From: Acinetobacter guillouiae CIP 63.46
GTDB taxonomy: Bacteria > Pseudomonadota > Gammaproteobacteria > Pseudomonadales > Moraxellaceae
Assembly: GCF_000368145.1 (NCBI RefSeq)
Contig: NZ_KB849283.1
Location: 248,001 to 312,000 of the forward strand
Reading direction: 5' to 3'
DNA: 64,000 nucleotides
A program made the position numbers and the translations under genes. Each line of letters starts with the position of its first letter. The first letter of the stretch is position 1. Shown here piece after piece: positions 25,674 through 35,121 of this stretch. The notes below the pieces were generated by a model. The model did not search any database, was not told the DNA's origin, and saw nothing but the letters and a program-made list of their open reading frames with translations.

Positions 25674-26678
25674 TTATGCACATTCCTTTTTGAACGTTTC
25701 GAGTAGATCTGCGTATTCTGCAACGTCTAGGCGTGGTCCAAACTTAGACACCACTTCACTTGAAATAAGAATAGCAAGTTGTGCCGCAGTTTGTAAATTT
25801 TCACCATTATTTAAAGCATATAAGAAAGCACCTGAGAATGCATCACCAGCACCATTTGCATCTACTGCATTTACTTTACGACCTTGAGCATAAAAATGCT
25901 GTTTTTGATCTGCGACTAATGCACCTTTTTCACTTAGTGTAATCACCACATCAGTACTTAGTGTTTTTAATTTATTCAGCGCAGCTTCAACAGAGTCAGT
26001 TTCTGTATACATCATGGCTTCTTGTTCATTACAGAAAATTAGATCCACACCATCATCGATTAGTTCATTTAGACCTTGACGTGCATATTGCACCATTGCC
26101 GGGTCAGATAGGGTCAATGCGATTTTAACCTTGTGATCACGGGCAATTTGACGTGCTTGTTTTACGGCTGCGCGTGCTGAATCACTTGTAGACAAGTAAC
26201 CTTCGATATATAACCATTGCGCTGTTTTTAAAGGTTCAAAATCCATTTGTAGATCTGAAAGTTCTGCAGTAATGCCGAGATAAGTTTGCATCGTACGTTC
26301 TGAATCTTCACTGACCAGAACCATACATGTACCCGTAACACCTTCACTGATCGATTTTTTCGAAGTTTTGATGCCTGCTTCATTTAAGCCGTCGAGATAA
26401 ATTGTGCCTAGATCATCATTTCCAACACGGCATGCATAAAATGCTGAAGAACCTAATGCACTGAATGCCACTGTGGTATTGGCGGCTGAACCGCCAGATG
26501 CTTGACCTTTATAATTTTGGCTGGCTTTTAAATTATTGTATAGCTGAGTTTGGGACTCACCATCTGCGAGTTGCATGGTGCCTTTTTGCAAATTTTGTTC
26601 AGCTAAAAAGAGATCTGATACTTTAAATTCTTGGTCAATGAGCGCGTTACCAATTGCAAAAAGGTCAACTATAGCCAT
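25674..26678 (-). CDS. PfkB-family kinase, adenosine kinase-like
   Basis: A 334-residue ribokinase-fold enzyme. The N-terminal IGNALIDQEF, the ASGGSAANTTVAFSALG glycine motif, and the C-terminal NGAGDAFSGAFLYAL signature (with the catalytic Asp and anion hole) are present. It most resembles bacterial adenosine kinase-like enzymes that phosphorylate the 5' OH of adenosine or a similar nucleoside or sugar; substrate is not certain. I took ATG 26678; ATG 26687, three codons earlier, is equally possible. The long upstream extension of the frame to 26771 looks non-coding. First gene of a three-gene unit. Confidence 0.85.
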   Translation of the reverse strand: MAIVDLFAIGNALIDQEFKVSDLFLAEQNLQKGTMQLADGESQTQLYNNLKASQNYKGQASGGSAANTTVAFSALGSSAFYACRVGNDDLGTIYLDGLNEAGIKTSKKSISEGVTGTCMVLVSEDSERTMQTYLGITAELSDLQMDFEPLKTAQWLYIEGYLSTSDSARAAVKQARQIARDHKVKIALTLSDPAMVQYARQGLNELIDDGVDLIFCNEQEAMMYTETDSVEAALNKLKTLSTDVVITLSEKGALVADQKQHFYAQGRKVNAVDANGAGDAFSGAFLYALNNGENLQTAAQLAILISSEVVSKFGPRLDVAEYADLLETFKKECA

Positions 26679-26962
26679 GTTCTTCATCACATCAATGTTA
26701 AAAATATAAAGTTTACACGAATGCTCAGCTTTACAGTAGTTTGTTGAAAAAATTTCAATTACATTTGTCAAATATGGTTTGTTGGAATTTTATAACTTGA
26801 TGGTGTGCTGAACAAAACCTGTTTTTGAGATGATTATTACGTAATTTAAGCCATTGTGTTGATCAGTGTGCGTGATTAAATTAGATTGTTTCACGGTGAT
26901 TGATTGAGATCGCTGGGGTAGGTTTTGTTTAGAAATAAACATAGGCATAAAGTTAAAACTGT

Positions 26963-26974
26963 CTACAGACCCTA
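26963..26974 (+). repeat. Solo MITE end
   Basis: CTACAGACCCTA repeats the right terminus (ACAGACCC plus TA) of the MITE-like elements, but no matching left end lies within the 313-bp gap (26679-26991). It may be a decayed insertion or a chance match of about ten bases. Nothing else notable was seen in this gap. Confidence 0.35.
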
Positions 26975-26991
26975 AATATATTGGAGGTTGA

Positions 26992-27459
26992 GTGAATATT
27001 TTAATTCAACAGGTAGATCAATTGCCTGCGCAAATTCAAGATTTAGCCGTAGTTGCTGAAAAAGAAGGGTTTCATTTTATTCAACGTTTGGTTGATGAAT
27101 TTCAGCAAGGCACCAATAAATTTAATCGACATGGTGAATTTTTATTGGTTGCGTTTGATGGAGATAAACTGGTTGCATGCGGTGGTTTAAATATTCAAAT
27201 CAGTGAAGATGGTGATACAAAGCAGAACCCTGAAACTCAGCATAAAATTGGTCGGGTACGTCGTTTCTATGTATTGCCTGAATACCGAAAAACTGGATTG
27301 GGTAAAAGTTTATTGCTCGAACTTGAAAAAAGAGCAAAATCTAATTTTTCTGCCTTGTGCTTAAGTAGTGAAAAAGATGCAGCGCCATTTTATCAAAAGC
27401 AAAATTATGTTTTTGTCTCAAATCACCCAAATTATAATTACTTTAAATATTTAATTTAG
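26992..27459 (+). CDS. GNAT-family N-acetyltransferase
   Basis: A 155-residue acetyltransferase with motif A VRRFYVLPEYRKTGLGKSLL (R-x-x-G-x-G) and a C-terminal APFYQKQNYVFVS motif B. The substrate is unknown. GTG start with GGAGG four bases upstream, so the start is well supported. The remnant-like MITE end lies 18 bp before it, much like the arrangement before the gene at 6278. Confidence 0.85.
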   Translation: MNILIQQVDQLPAQIQDLAVVAEKEGFHFIQRLVDEFQQGTNKFNRHGEFLLVAFDGDKLVACGGLNIQISEDGDTKQNPETQHKIGRVRRFYVLPEYRKTGLGKSLLLELEKRAKSNFSALCLSSEKDAAPFYQKQNYVFVSNHPNYNYFKYLI

Positions 27460-27478
27460 TGAATTTGGAAATCCCTTG

Positions 27479-27845
27479 GCCTATAGCGCTTAACTTTGAG
27501 TAGCAGCATAATTCGATCAAGGGGCTGCTGGTTTATAGCTATAGGCTTTAAGATACTTTTTATTCTTGGAGATGAATCCATGTTGATCTCCAAAAATTTT
27601 TCTTGGTAAACATACTATAAATAGCCTAAGCAATTCTTTTCTATAAAAAGCTCTTAATACAGATAACACTTGTTTAATCATTTTCAGGGAAAGCCTATTT
27701 AGATTGGTTCACAATCTTTACTCATTATCAGAATACATAGAAAACATTAGCCTAAAAAGGCTCGAAGCATCACTAATTAAAATATTGAGTTAAAAAAGTT
27801 AAGTTTTACAGTGATGATAGAATCTTTTGATCATCACTTTTTTAT
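27479..27845 (+). ncRNA. Candidate small RNA or structured 3' trailer
   Basis: A 535-bp gap with no credible ORF but much pairing. A large hairpin GCCTATAGC (27479-27487) / GCTATAGGC (27538-27546) has a nested AGCAGC/GCTGCT stem; TTGGAGAT/ATCTCCAA pairs at 27566-27593; AGCCT/AGGCT at 27749-27762; and a terminator closes at 27845. CATCACT (27768-27774) can also pair with AGTGATG of the terminator's left arm, an antiterminator-like alternative. The M16 peptidase gene downstream appears to have its own -10 box (TATACT, 27953-27958), so this transcript seems separate. Confidence 0.35.
27810..27845 (+). terminator. Rho-independent terminator
   Basis: AGTGATGAT (27810-27818) / ATCATCACT (27830-27838), then TTTTTTATTT. 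No annotated gene ends close by; the acetyltransferase stop is 350 nt upstream. Confidence 0.8.
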
Positions 27846-27994
27846 TTATCTCATTGCTGATTCTTGATATTTGAACAGCAAGTCGCGATGAATCCTGATT
27901 GATTTACTAAGAATTAGTGTTAGGAATGAATCGCATTTATTAAAGTTTCGGTTATACTTAAACGTATAGATAAACATTTAATATTGGAGATCGC

Positions 27995-30934
27995 ATGACT
28001 GTAGATGTCACTGAAACCTTATCTCAAACTGTTCATCCTGCGTTTCAGCTGGTACGTCAACACCATGTAGAAGCTTTAGACATTTTAGTGTCTGAATATA
28101 AACATAAAGTGACTGGTGCAATGCACTACCATTTAGCAACTGATCACGACGAAAATGTGTTCCTTGTTGCTTTCCGTACTCAACCAATGGATTCCAAAGG
28201 TGAGGCACATATTCTTGAACATACAGCATTGTGTGGTTCAGAGAAATTCCCAGTACGTGATCCATTCTTTTTGATGATTCGTCGTTCATTAAATACTTTT
28301 ATGAATGCGTTTACAGCAGCTGATTGGACCGCTTATCCATTTGCAACCCAAAATAAAAAGGATTTCCAAAACCTTTTGGAAGTCTATTTGGACGCGGCTT
28401 TTGCGGCCAATTTAAATCCATTGGATTTTGCTCAAGAAGGTATTCGTATTGAGCTGGAAAATGGTGAGCCTGTTTATAAAGGCGTGGTATTTAATGAAAT
28501 GAAAGGGGCAATGAGTTCACCGTCAGATCAGCTTTATCATCAGCTTGCGCATCATTTGTTCCCGAAAACAACCTATCATTATAATTCTGGTGGTGATCCG
28601 AAGGATATTCCTGACCTAACTTATGATGAGTTAGTGGCGTTTTACAAATCACATTATCATCCGAGTAATGCAGTATTTATGACTTTTGGTGATGAGCCTG
28701 CTTATAAACTGCAAGAACAATTTGAAAAGTTGGCGCTGTCTAAATTCAGCAAAGGTGAAACGATTTACTCTAAAGAAGAGCAAAGACTAACAGCTCCGAT
28801 TGAAGTACAAGAAACCTATGCTGTTGATGCAGAAGATTTAACAGACAAGACCTATCATATTTTGTCTTGGTTATTGCCAAAAACCAGTGATGTTAAACTT
28901 CGCCTGGGTATGCGTTTGGTTGAAGGGATTCTTTTAGAAAACTCTGCTTCGCCGTTGCGCCATTATTTAGAAACATGTGGTTATGCACAGTCTACAGGTC
29001 CAATCATGGGTGTAGATGATTCTAACTATGAAATGACGTTCTATTGTGGAGTTCAAGGTTCAAATCCTGAGCATACTGAAGAATTTAAAAATGGCGTGCT
29101 TAATATTCTTCAAGATGTTGCGTCTAAGCCTATCGATAAAGACATGGTTGATGCAATTTTGCATCAAATTGAATTACATCAACGTGAAATCAGTGGTGAT
29201 GGTACGCCGTATGGTTTAACACTGATCCTCAATGGTTTGGGCAATGCAATTCATCATAATGATCCAATCCATGCTTGGGATGTAGATACTGCCATTGCAG
29301 AAGTAAAAGAAGAACTCAAAGATCCGATGTGGTTATCTAACTTGATTCAAGTTCATTTATTGGATAACCCGCATCGTGTACAAATGACTTTAGTTCCAGA
29401 TGCAAATAAATCTGCTCAAGAAGCAGAAGATGAAAAAGCACGATTGGCGAAAATTGGTGAGGCTTTGTCAGAAGCAGATAAAGCTGAAATTATCGCACAA
29501 ACTGAAGCTTTAAAAATTCGTCAAGAAACTCCAGATGATTTGAGCTTATTGCCTAAAGTCGGTTTGGAAGACATTCCAGCTGAATTGGCCATTGTTCAAG
29601 GTCAATTGCGTGAAGTGATTTGCAATGGGGTAGATACACCATTAAATCTGTACCATGCAGGTACAAATGGAATTTACTACCAACAAGTATTGATTCAAAT
29701 ACCAGATCAAATTGTAAAATCGCCTTATTTTAACTTACTGTCTGTTCTCATGGGAGAAGTCGGTGCGGGCGAATATGATTATCTTGAACTTCAACAGTTA
29801 CAGACGGCAGTCAGTGGCGGTTTGGGAATGGGCGCTTCACTTCGTTCTAAAACCGATGACAAAGGTCAAATTAGTGCATGGTTGACCTTAACAACCAAAT
29901 CTTTAACGGATAAGTTTGATGCAATTCAGTTGCTTAAATTGGCTTTTGAGCAACTACGTTTTGATGAAAAAGATCGTATTATCGAACTTTTACAACAACG
30001 TAAAACACGTTGGGCTTCTCGTTTATCGGGTTCTGGACATAGTTATGCCATGCAAATTGCCTCACGTCATATGAGTGCGTTGGCAAAACGCGATTATGAC
30101 AATACAGGCCTGGGCGCATTGAATTGGCTAGGTGATTTGATCGCAAAAATTGAAAAAGATGATGCGGCATATGATGCGTTTATAGATGAGTTAAAATCAA
30201 TTCATAAGGGCTTAATGCTTGCACCAAAACAATTTTTATTGGTGTGTGAAGAGCATCATTCAGAGCGTTTAGTTGAAGAAGTGCAAACGGTTTGGGATAA
30301 AGTTGCAGTTGATCAATCTCCTGTCTATTTAACGCAAGTGGCTATGGATGAGAGCAATGCAGATCAAGCTTGGTTAATTCAAGCCAATGTTCAATTTTGT
30401 GCTTCTGCTTACCAAGCTGTAGATGTTGCCCATCCAGATGCAGCGCCGTTGATGGTGCTTGCAGGCTATTTACGCAATGGTTTCCTACATAGTGCTATTC
30501 GTGAAAAGGGTGGTGCATATGGTGGGGGCGCAAGTTATGATGGCAATGCTTGTTCGTTCCGATTCTATAGTTATCGTGATCCACGCCTTGCAGAAACTTT
30601 CCAAGACTTTGAAGCAAGTTTAGATTGGTTGTTAAACAAAGAGCAGCATGATTATCAGCTTGAAGAAGCTATTCTCGGTCTGGTTTCCAGTATGGATAAA
30701 CCTGGTTCACCAGCAGGTGAAGCCATTACTGCATGCTATGCATTGCTTCATGGACGCACACCTGCGTTTAGAAAGCAATTACGCGAGCGCTTATTAAACG
30801 TTACTATTGACGACCTTAAGCGTGTCACACAAACTTATTTACTTGAGCAAAAGCCTGTAAGAGCTGTAGTCGCTCCAGTTGCCAAAAAAGAAGTGTTGGA
30901 ACAATTAGGTTTTGAAATTAAGAAAGTAAATTAA
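27995..30934 (+). CDS. M16C (PreP-like) zinc metallopeptidase
   Basis: A 979-residue insulinase-superfamily protease of the presequence-protease type, in which two halves close around short peptides. The inverted zinc motif HILEH is at residues 72-76, followed by TALCGSEKFPVRDPFF; the distal glutamate lies in GVVFNEMKGAMSSP. The linker with DEKARLAKIGEALS precedes the M16C-associated domain, and the C-terminal half has the R/Y pair in REKGGAYGGGASYDG used for substrate binding. No signal peptide, so probably cytosolic, degrading oligopeptides. Good GGAG ribosome binding site. Confidence 0.92.
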   Translation: MTVDVTETLSQTVHPAFQLVRQHHVEALDILVSEYKHKVTGAMHYHLATDHDENVFLVAFRTQPMDSKGEAHILEHTALCGSEKFPVRDPFFLMIRRSLNTFMNAFTAADWTAYPFATQNKKDFQNLLEVYLDAAFAANLNPLDFAQEGIRIELENGEPVYKGVVFNEMKGAMSSPSDQLYHQLAHHLFPKTTYHYNSGGDPKDIPDLTYDELVAFYKSHYHPSNAVFMTFGDEPAYKLQEQFEKLALSKFSKGETIYSKEEQRLTAPIEVQETYAVDAEDLTDKTYHILSWLLPKTSDVKLRLGMRLVEGILLENSASPLRHYLETCGYAQSTGPIMGVDDSNYEMTFYCGVQGSNPEHTEEFKNGVLNILQDVASKPIDKDMVDAILHQIELHQREISGDGTPYGLTLILNGLGNAIHHNDPIHAWDVDTAIAEVKEELKDPMWLSNLIQVHLLDNPHRVQMTLVPDANKSAQEAEDEKARLAKIGEALSEADKAEIIAQTEALKIRQETPDDLSLLPKVGLEDIPAELAIVQGQLREVICNGVDTPLNLYHAGTNGIYYQQVLIQIPDQIVKSPYFNLLSVLMGEVGAGEYDYLELQQLQTAVSGGLGMGASLRSKTDDKGQISAWLTLTTKSLTDKFDAIQLLKLAFEQLRFDEKDRIIELLQQRKTRWASRLSGSGHSYAMQIASRHMSALAKRDYDNTGLGALNWLGDLIAKIEKDDAAYDAFIDELKSIHKGLMLAPKQFLLVCEEHHSERLVEEVQTVWDKVAVDQSPVYLTQVAMDESNADQAWLIQANVQFCASAYQAVDVAHPDAAPLMVLAGYLRNGFLHSAIREKGGAYGGGASYDGNACSFRFYSYRDPRLAETFQDFEASLDWLLNKEQHDYQLEEAILGLVSSMDKPGSPAGEAITACYALLHGRTPAFRKQLRERLLNVTIDDLKRVTQTYLLEQKPVRAVVAPVAKKEVLEQLGFEIKKVN

Positions 30935-30961
30935 CCCTATAAATTCTTTCTGGAGAATTCT

Positions 30962-32110
30962 ATGTCGTTCAAAAATTTTGAACGTACACCATTGAATCTG
31001 AGCATCTTAATGATGCTCAGTTTTGGTTTGGTGACCATTGCTCATGCAGATGATACTGCACAAGTGAATCCTGCAAGTACGCAAGCCTGTGTTGCACTCG
31101 AATCTAATGCTGACCGTTTGGCTTGTTACGATAAAATATTTAAAATACCTACAGTTGCTCCGCAAGTTTTGGTGTCAGAGCAACGTGCTGCTTTAGATAT
31201 TCAAAAAGCCGATGTTGAACCTGAAACCCTCAAAGATAAAATCACCCAGAAAGCAGAAAATTTATTTGCGATTCATGGCGATAAAATTGATCCGAATACC
31301 TCATTACTTGATCGACGTTGGGAGCTTTCTCAAGACAGTAAATTAGGTACGTGGAATATTCGAGCGAACCAACCTGTATATTTACTTCCCGCATTTTGGA
31401 CCAGTAAGAAAAATGAATTTCCACAGAGTCCAAATCCTCAAAACACCGTGGATGAAGATCAAAATTTAAAGTCGATGGAAGCGAAATTCCAGATTTCTTT
31501 AAAAACCAAAGCTGCCGAAAATCTGTTTGGGAACAATGGTGATGTTTGGGTCGGTTATACCCAATCTTCTCGCTGGCAAGTTTATAACAGTGAAGAGTCT
31601 CGTCCATTTCGTGAAACAAATTACGAACCTGAAGCGAGTTTGATTTTTAGAACCAATTATAATTTATTAGGTTTAAATGGTCGCTTACTGGGTCTGACTT
31701 TGAATCATCAGTCAAACGGACGTTCTGATCCGCTATCACGTAGTTGGAATAGGGTCATTTTAAATCTTGGTTTTGAAAAAGATAATTTTGCCTTAATGGT
31801 ACGTCCGTGGTATCGCATTGAAGAAGATTTTCAGGATGACAATAACCCTGATATTAAAAATTATATCGGTCGTGGTGATTTGACCGCATTCTATCGCTGG
31901 AATGACAATGATTTTTCTTTGATGCTACGTCACTCTTTAAAAGGTGGGGATGACTCGCATGGTGCAATGCAATTTGATTGGGCATTTCCAATTAAGGGCA
32001 AGTTACGTGGGCATTTTCAATTGTTTGATGGTTATGGTGAAAGCTTGATTGATTATAATCACCGTGCGACCTATGTTGGTCTAGGTGTTTCGTTAATGAA
32101 TTGGTATTAA
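30962..32110 (+). CDS. pldA: Outer-membrane phospholipase A
   Basis: A 382-residue protein that begins with a signal peptide (cleavage near AHA-DD) and ends as a 12-stranded barrel with the OMPLA active site NHQSNGRSDPLSRSWNR, containing the catalytic His and Ser plus the Asn. OMPLA is normally dormant and, once dimerised with calcium, removes misplaced phospholipids from the outer leaflet. The N-terminal extension of about 120 residues with ACVALESNADRLACYDKIF is longer than in E. coli and typical of this genus. GGAG precedes the ATG. It is 28 bp after the M16 gene and may be co-transcribed with it. Confidence 0.92.
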   Translation: MSFKNFERTPLNLSILMMLSFGLVTIAHADDTAQVNPASTQACVALESNADRLACYDKIFKIPTVAPQVLVSEQRAALDIQKADVEPETLKDKITQKAENLFAIHGDKIDPNTSLLDRRWELSQDSKLGTWNIRANQPVYLLPAFWTSKKNEFPQSPNPQNTVDEDQNLKSMEAKFQISLKTKAAENLFGNNGDVWVGYTQSSRWQVYNSEESRPFRETNYEPEASLIFRTNYNLLGLNGRLLGLTLNHQSNGRSDPLSRSWNRVILNLGFEKDNFALMVRPWYRIEEDFQDDNNPDIKNYIGRGDLTAFYRWNDNDFSLMLRHSLKGGDDSHGAMQFDWAFPIKGKLRGHFQLFDGYGESLIDYNHRATYVGLGVSLMNWY

Positions 32111-32148
32111 TCATTTAAAATAGCGTTGATTGGCTAGATTTAAATAAG

Positions 32149-32185
32149 AAGCTGTCTTTATATAAGGATATAAGACAGCTTTTTT
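32149..32185 (+). terminator. Terminator of pldA
   Basis: AAGCTGTCTT (32149-32158) pairs with AAGACAGCTT (32172-32181), followed by T residues. The following stretch to 32439 holds nothing else I can identify. Confidence 0.85.
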
Positions 32186-32439
32186 GCTTCTGATTATTGA
32201 GTTATAGGGAAGAGTTGTTGTTTTATTTGGATAAGTAACGGGAAAGCTCAAGAGTGCTGTTTGCAGTATAAGATGAGGCATAGACTACGCAAAGAGATTA
32301 AAATTTTAAAAGTAAACTGTGGCATTGCTAACTTTTTTATAATCAAATATTTTTACATATAATTGATTTAATTTAAAATATTAATTATGAAAAATTATAT
32401 TCTTGAGTCTGAGTTTTTCGACAGGTTGACTATATAATA

Positions 32440-32469
32440 AAAAACCACGCTATTTTTAACATGGTTTTT
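32440..32469 (-). terminator. Terminator of the ABC exporter gene
   Basis: AAAAACCA (32440-32447) / TGGTTTTT (32462-32469) gives, on the minus strand, a stem followed by a T-run. Confidence 0.7.
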
Positions 32470-32495
32470 ATAATTTGGCTATTTAAACACTTTAT

Positions 32496-34370
32496 TTACG
32501 AAGTGCTGACTGTTGAATCTTCATCTTCTGTGGCTTTTGGTTCAGGTTCAACTAAAAAACCACCAGTCTGTCTATGCCATAAATGTGCATAAATACCATT
32601 TTGTGCAATCAGTTCCTCGTGAGTACCTTGTTCTGCAATTTGACCTTGATCTAACACAATCAAACGATCCATTTGAGCAATGGTTGAAAGACGGTGAGCA
32701 ATCGCGATCACAGTTTTATTTTGCATTAACTCATCTAAGCTCGATTGAATTGCAGCTTCAACTTCGGAGTCTAAAGCACTGGTTGCTTCATCCAAGATTA
32801 AGATAGGTGCGTCTTTTAAAAATACACGTGCAATGGCAATACGTTGACGTTGACCACCCGAAAGTTTTACTCCACGCTCTCCGACATAAGCATCGTAGCC
32901 AGTACGACCTCTTAAGTCTGAAAGTTGTGGAATAAACTCATCTGCTTTGGCTTTTCTTACTGCTTCATACATTTCTTCATCAGTCGCATCAGGACGACCA
33001 TATTTGATATTTTCCGCAACTGTACGATGTAATAAAGAGGTATCTTGGGTCACAAGCGCAATATTTTTTCTTAAACTATCTTGAGTGACTTCTTCAATAT
33101 TTTGACCATCAATGGTAATTTTTCCATTATTGATGGTGTAAAAATGTAAAAGTAATTGAATTAATGTAGATTTTCCAGCGCCTGAACGTCCAACAATACC
33201 AATTTTTTCACCTGGTTGAATGTTTAAATTAAAGTGATCAATGACTTTTTTGCTGTTATAAGCAAATGTGACATCACTAAATTTAATATTGCCTTGAGTC
33301 ACAACAAGTGGTTTGGCATCTTCTTTGTCTTGGATATTAATCTGACGACCTAAAGTTTGCATGCCATCTTGAATTGTGCCGACATTTTCAAATAGGGCAG
33401 AAGTTTGCCACATCATAAACTCAGCCATACTGTTAAGTTTAAGAATCATGGCTGTTGTTGCTGCAATCACACCAATCGCTGCTTGACCCTGTAACCATAA
33501 CCAAACGGCAGTACCTAAAACACCAAAGAATAAAACGGCTGTTAGCAAATTGATGCAAAGTTCGTATGCAGTGCCTAAACGCATTTGTTTGAACACTGTA
33601 CGCATAAACTCTTTCATTGACTCTTTTGCATACTGGCTTTCGCGGCCTGCATGTGCAAAAAGTTTTACTGTCTGAATATTGGTATAGGCATCGGTTACAC
33701 GCCCAGTCATCACCGCACGCGCATCGGCTTGTTCTTTGGAAATTCGTCCTAATCTTGGAATGTAATATAAGGCTGCACTAATAAACAACGCCAACCATAA
33801 TAAAAGTGGAATCAATAGAATAGGAGAAATTGATCCCAATACAATGCTGATGGTGATGAAATAGATGACAACATAAGTCACCATGTCGCCCAAAATCACC
33901 CAAAACTCACGTACCGCTAGTGCCGTCTGCATGACTTTGGCAGATAAACGTCCAGCAAAGTCATTATGGAAGAAGTCTAAGCCTTGGCGTAGCATTAGAT
34001 TATGGAATCTCCAACGCAAACGCATTGGAAAACTACTGTATAAAATCTGATGTCTGATAATGGATTGCATACTGGCAAAAAAGATATTTGCCAATAAAAT
34101 ACAGCTTAAAAAGATCAAATTTTCACGATGATTTACTAAAAAGTCTTGAGGTTTAGACTGTGTTAACCAATCGACTAAATGTCCGATTTGTGAAAAAAAC
34201 AAAGCTTCAAAACTTGCTGTTGCAGCAGTGAATAATATTAAAATCAATAAATAACGCTTAACACCAGTCGCGGCTTGCCAAACAAATGGAAAGAACTTGG
34301 TGGGTAATGGTTCGTTTAAACCTTTCGACGGATATGGATCGACTAACTTTTCAAACCATTGCAGCAACAT
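32496..34370 (-). CDS. ABC exporter, fused membrane and ATPase domains
   Basis: A 624-residue half-transporter. About six membrane helices occupy residues 35-320, then a nucleotide-binding domain with Walker A GRSGAGKST, Q-loop ALVTQDTSLLH, signature LSGGQRQR, Walker B ILILDEATSALD and the H-loop AHRLST. It belongs to the MsbA/multidrug exporter type and would work as a homodimer, exporting a lipid or drug. No partner genes are adjacent, so the substrate is open. The C-terminal tail is acidic (EPEPKATEDEDSTV). Confidence 0.9.
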   Translation of the reverse strand: MLLQWFEKLVDPYPSKGLNEPLPTKFFPFVWQAATGVKRYLLILILFTAATASFEALFFSQIGHLVDWLTQSKPQDFLVNHRENLIFLSCILLANIFFASMQSIIRHQILYSSFPMRLRWRFHNLMLRQGLDFFHNDFAGRLSAKVMQTALAVREFWVILGDMVTYVVIYFITISIVLGSISPILLIPLLLWLALFISAALYYIPRLGRISKEQADARAVMTGRVTDAYTNIQTVKLFAHAGRESQYAKESMKEFMRTVFKQMRLGTAYELCINLLTAVLFFGVLGTAVWLWLQGQAAIGVIAATTAMILKLNSMAEFMMWQTSALFENVGTIQDGMQTLGRQINIQDKEDAKPLVVTQGNIKFSDVTFAYNSKKVIDHFNLNIQPGEKIGIVGRSGAGKSTLIQLLLHFYTINNGKITIDGQNIEEVTQDSLRKNIALVTQDTSLLHRTVAENIKYGRPDATDEEMYEAVRKAKADEFIPQLSDLRGRTGYDAYVGERGVKLSGGQRQRIAIARVFLKDAPILILDEATSALDSEVEAAIQSSLDELMQNKTVIAIAHRLSTIAQMDRLIVLDQGQIAEQGTHEELIAQNGIYAHLWHRQTGGFLVEPEPKATEDEDSTVSTS

Positions 34371-34730
34371 AAAATCCTCGTGGAAATTTTATAGATTGAT
34401 TAAATTGTAAAATATTGAAATGAAGTTACAACCTGAATAGCTTAAATTATTTTAAGGCAAATTCAGCAGAAATTGGGAGAATAGTGGGGTAATGTAGATT
34501 GTATAGTTTTCGCGGAAATTACACCAGTTATTTATATCGAATAAAAACGATTTATAGTATAGCCAAAGATAATTAAAAAATTATTGTACTTTGACAATCT
34601 AATCGTAAATTGAACATTAATCTTCTAACACTTTAACAATCATAAGAAAGTAAAAACACTGCTCGAATGTTTTTTACATGAGCGTTCAATTCTTAAAAGA
34701 AACTTTGCCTTTCTATAAGTACTATATTAA
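34371..34730. other. Intergenic region between ABC exporter and toxin-antitoxin genes
   Basis: About 360 bp of divergent promoter sequence. A plausible promoter for the toxin-antitoxin pair is TTGCCT (34705-34710), 17 nt, TAAAAT (34728-34733). I saw no other element or ORF here. Confidence 0.4.
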
Positions 34731-34752
34731 AATATAGATTACAGTCTATATT
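34731..34752. promoter_or_regulatory. Probable autoregulatory operator of the toxin-antitoxin pair
   Basis: AATATAGA (34731-34738) / TCTATATT (34745-34752) is a perfect 8-bp inverted repeat over the -10 and start of transcription and just before the toxin start. HTH antitoxins of this type usually repress their own operon through such a site. Confidence 0.6.
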
Positions 34753-34764
34753 TCTAGGTTTCGC

Positions 34765-35121
34765 ATGTGGACAGTCATTACAACGGATTTGTTTAATGAA
34801 TGGCTTGAACAGCAAGATGATTCAACACAGGAAAAAGTCTTAGCTGCATTGGTCGTTCTACAACAGCTGGGGCCAAGTTTAGGTCGCCCTTTAGTTGATA
34901 CCGTAAATGACTCGAAATTCACGAACATGAAAGAATTACGTGTTCAGCATAGAGGTAAACCACTAAGAGCCTTTTTTATATTTGATCCATTACGACAGGC
35001 TATTGTGCTTTGTATTGGTAATAAGGGCGGTAAAAAGCGTTTTTATAAAGAGATGTTAGATATTGCAGAACAGCAATACGAACTTCATCTTTCAACCCTA
35101 GGAGATCAATCTAATGGCTAA
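34765..35121 (+). CDS. RelE/ParE-superfamily toxin, HigB-like
   Basis: A 118-residue basic protein with the HigB2-type core: TTDLFNEWLEQQDDS, LGRPLVDTVNDSKFTNMKEL, then RGKPLRAFFIFDPLRQAIVLCIGNK. Members cleave mRNA on the ribosome. The toxin comes first in the operon, as in higBA and unlike relBE, and its stop overlaps the antitoxin start by 8 bp. The usual basic and aromatic residues of the active surface appear present (K, R, F-Y near the C-terminus), so it seems intact. Confidence 0.88.
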   Translation: MWTVITTDLFNEWLEQQDDSTQEKVLAALVVLQQLGPSLGRPLVDTVNDSKFTNMKELRVQHRGKPLRAFFIFDPLRQAIVLCIGNKGGKKRFYKEMLDIAEQQYELHLSTLGDQSNG

